Shown: one piece after another, positions 62,268-64,000 of the stretch
Position numbering within the stretch: the stretch's first letter is position 1
Layout: every line of letters starts with the position of its first letter
Source of the DNA: Poriferisphaera corsica
Lineage (GTDB): Bacteria; Planctomycetota; Phycisphaerae; Phycisphaerales; Phycisphaeraceae
Assembly (NCBI RefSeq): GCF_007747445.1
Contig: NZ_CP036425.1
Span: 2,216,175 to 2,280,174 of the forward strand
DNA: 64,000 nucleotides
Direction: 5' to 3'
Position numbers and translations under genes: made by a program
Notes under the pieces: generated by a model
What the model saw: the letters and a program-made list of their open reading frames with translations, nothing else
What the model was told of the DNA's origin: nothing
Database searches by the model: none

Positions 62268-62293
62268 GTTCCTTCCAAAATCAAAACCAAAAA

Positions 62294-62326
62294 AAACGCT
62301 GACCTTCATGGCCAGCGTTTTTTATT
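62294..62326 (+). terminator. Bidirectional terminator after pilT and the SGNH-like gene
   Basis: AACGCTG pairs with CAGCGTT with an inner CC/GG pairing around TTCAT; A run on the left and T run on the right, so it serves both converging genes. Confidence 0.8.
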
Positions 62327-63464
62327 CTTTCGTCTTATGCTTGCGTTTTTCCCATCGTTCATATTCACCCCTGACCCGCATCATCTGTGAATCCAGCTTG
62401 GCTTGCGAATCAATCCGAACTCCCGCAACACCCTTAGAATCTAAACTTTGATCATGAATCCTTGCAAGCAGCATATCACCCAAATCACCTGTCATATGCA
62501 GCGGATCCCAAAAATACTTCATACGAGTTTCGCGATCCTCGTAGGCTGGCACACGTTCCGTTGTGTACTCATTCACTCCAGCAAAATCCCAGATCTCGAC
62601 GTCCCAATTTTCTTGCTCTTCTGCCAAATCTTGAACCATCTCAACCAATCGTCTTTTGCCAGCTTCCCAGATCGGCCACAAACCATCCTCATCCATCATC
62701 TCAAAATATGACACATGCACTGGCGACAAAACAATCTTCACCGAGATACCTTGCTCACGACAAATGCTTAAAAAATCCTTTAAATAAGCCAAGCTCTCTG
62801 CCTGCAATCGATAGGATTCTTCCTCCGGCCTGTCGTAATGCACCCGCGCAAAAGCATTCGCTTGCGATCGCCCCTCACTCACGATCGGCTTAACTCGTTG
62901 ACCACCCGCATTGTAAGCAGGCGCCCCGTCATCCAACCAGCGCTGTACCACATTATTACTATTCTCAATCGATCCAAAACCCAGTATATTCGAAGCATGG
63001 TAATCAACCCACGAATAATCCGGATTCAATAACGATTCGCGGTAACCACGAGGCTGATCCTTGTGGAACCAAAACCAATGATTGTCATAATTCAAGACAA
63101 CACGCTTGACCGGATGCCCCATATCAATCAAGTATTTTAAAGCCTGTGTTACCTCAAACATCGCATTACCATTCAGCGCAACATTCGCAGCATTCTGCCC
63201 ATCCAATGACGCATGCCCCGCATCATAGCCCACCTCCATAATCGACGAACCCATCAACAATGTTTCCCAGCGATTTCGCTGATAGGATTCCACCCGCCCG
63301 CGCACATAAGCCAACGAATGTCTCGCATCATTCAACGCACTCAAATGCACCGCAGGATATGCATTGTAAGGATCAACAAGCATGTTATACCCACCAACCA
63401 ATCCCGCCAGCAGCGCCGTGATTACCAAGAGTCCTATCAGATATTTTTTACCGAATCGATCCAT
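62322..63464 (-). CDS. Membrane-anchored SGNH-hydrolase-like partner of an MBOAT acyltransferase
   Basis: 380 aa from ATG 63464. One N-terminal membrane segment (about 8-27). The fold resembles DltD/AlgJ/AlgX-type SGNH proteins: TLLMGSSIMEVGYD (GxS block, about 68-81), an Asn-containing LNYDNHWFWF and a C-terminal DPLHMTGDLGDML with a DxxH-type catalytic pair. Such proteins finish the transfer of acyl groups delivered by an MBOAT protein to an extracellular glycan. The MBOAT gene is 9 bp upstream on the same strand. The glycan is not known. Function by analogy. Confidence 0.72.
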   Translation of the reverse strand: MDRFGKKYLIGLLVITALLAGLVGGYNMLVDPYNAYPAVHLSALNDARHSLAYVRGRVESYQRNRWETLLMGSSIMEVGYDAGHASLDGQNAANVALNGNAMFEVTQALKYLIDMGHPVKRVVLNYDNHWFWFHKDQPRGYRESLLNPDYSWVDYHASNILGFGSIENSNNVVQRWLDDGAPAYNAGGQRVKPIVSEGRSQANAFARVHYDRPEEESYRLQAESLAYLKDFLSICREQGISVKIVLSPVHVSYFEMMDEDGLWPIWEAGKRRLVEMVQDLAEEQENWDVEIWDFAGVNEYTTERVPAYEDRETRMKYFWDPLHMTGDLGDMLLARIHDQSLDSKGVAGVRIDSQAKLDSQMMRVRGEYERWEKRKHKTKE

Positions 63465-63473
63465 TAGCAATAC

Positions 63474-64000
63474 CTAAAAGCGGTAGTAAATAAACTCGCC
63501 ACCGCGTGAGATCTGCACAAGACACACCACAAATAATGCGCCCTGCACAACCATCCAGAACATTTCTGGTCGCCATCGCCAAGTTCCCAACCCCCGAATG
63601 CCATCCCATCCCAATCGCTTCCCAAACTGCGGCCGATACTTCCGCATCATCACCTGTACATTCGGCAACACAAACACAACACCTAACAACACCACAATCA
63701 AGATCACTTGAAGCGGCTTGTAAATATGTTCACCCCCATCCAAACCATTCATTCCACTCATCGCCGTTAAGAACCGCCCTGCCTCCCCCAAATCAGCAGC
63801 CCTAAACAGTACCCATGCAATCACAACCGCCACAAAGGTGATCCCCCTGCATGTAATCAATCCCGTAAGCCCCATATCTCGTTTCCCAAACACCGCCCGC
63901 CACGCATGGTTCACCATCAAATAAAATCCGTGCATCCCTCCCCAAAGCACAAACACCCATGACGCGCCATGCCACATCCCACCCAGCAGCATGGTCATAA
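63474..64000 (-). CDS. MBOAT-family membrane O-acyltransferase (partial, 5' end outside window)
   Basis: The visible C-terminal 175 residues belong to a polytopic membrane-bound O-acyltransferase of the AlgI/DltB type. The active-site motif MLLGGMWHGASWVFVLWGG with the catalytic His is at the start of the visible part, followed by VAVVIAWVLFRAADLGEAG and three more hydrophobic segments. It would carry acyl groups across the membrane for an exopolysaccharide or cell-wall polymer, together with the SGNH-like protein downstream. The gene continues beyond the right edge. Confidence 0.85.
   Translation of the reverse strand, partial: MTMLLGGMWHGASWVFVLWGGMHGFYLMVNHAWRAVFGKRDMGLTGLITCRGITFVAVVIAWVLFRAADLGEAGRFLTAMSGMNGLDGGEHIYKPLQVILIVVLLGVVFVLPNVQVMMRKYRPQFGKRLGWDGIRGLGTWRWRPEMFWMVVQGALFVVCLVQISRGGEFIYYRF

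Overview
The window looks like a planctomycete chromosome, most likely class Phycisphaerae. This is inferred from gene content: a Planctomycetes/Verrucomicrobia (PVM)-type bacterial microcompartment locus, a PEP-CTERM protein, a long class II ribonucleotide reductase, a Rho factor with a long charged N-terminal extension, rpmH placed away from dnaA/rnpA, and many Gfo/Idh/MocA and FAD-dependent sugar oxidoreductases. No insertion sequence, phage gene or CRISPR array was seen.

Layout. 0-14 kb is housekeeping: end of an unidentified ORF, ispE, an O-antigen-ligase-like membrane protein, araB, nrdJ, an unknown 172-aa protein, dcd, a 560-bp AT-rich gap, nrnA, ribF, bcp, rnc. 14.5-24 kb is a plus-strand run: a secreted S55 (SpoIVB-type) peptidase-domain protein, a secreted beta-propeller-like protein, rpmH, eno, a Sel1-repeat lipoprotein, an anchored helical-repeat protein and a nitroreductase. 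24-29.6 kb has dinG (without one expected Fe-S cysteine), a GNAT acetyltransferase, the rplKAJL ribosomal cluster with unusual spacing, and tRNA-Phe(GAA).

29.7-39 kb holds an eight-gene minus-strand sugar-acid catabolic operon (SDR, ROK kinase, SIS protein, FAD oxidoreductase, phosphotriesterase-family lactonase candidate, two Gfo/Idh/MocA dehydrogenases, KDPG-type aldolase) with a divergent GntR/LacI-type regulator. The combination points to oxidation, lactone opening and retro-aldol cleavage of a sugar whose identity I cannot tell. 39.4-43 kb carries a NamZ-like (DUF1343) muramidase, aat, a PEP-CTERM protein and a LysM lipoprotein.

43-52 kb is the microcompartment operon, transcribed leftwards: pduL, three BMC-H shell genes interleaved with ackA, a BMC-P, a CoA-acylating aldehyde dehydrogenase, a BMC-P, a degenerate RpiB-like protein, a BMC-P, a class II aldolase, an LDH/MDH-family dehydrogenase and a DeoR regulator. 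By analogy with the PVM compartment known to support L-fucose/L-rhamnose use, the aldolase would make lactaldehyde inside the shell, the dehydrogenase would make lactyl-CoA, PduL lactyl phosphate and AckA lactate plus ATP. The RpiB-like protein, the third BMC-H and the Arg at the specificity site of the LDH-like enzyme are the less explained parts.

52-64 kb has an alpha/beta hydrolase, a sodium:solute symporter, rho, coaE, a secreted HExxH protein, pilB and pilT with a 12-bp inverted repeat around the pilB upstream region, and a DltD/AlgJ-like SGNH protein with the end of an MBOAT acyltransferase running off the window. At a larger scale the plus strand changes from G-rich (about 1-10 kb) to C-rich (about 18-37 kb), switches back to G-rich near 38 kb and becomes C-rich again by 53 kb, independent of gene direction.
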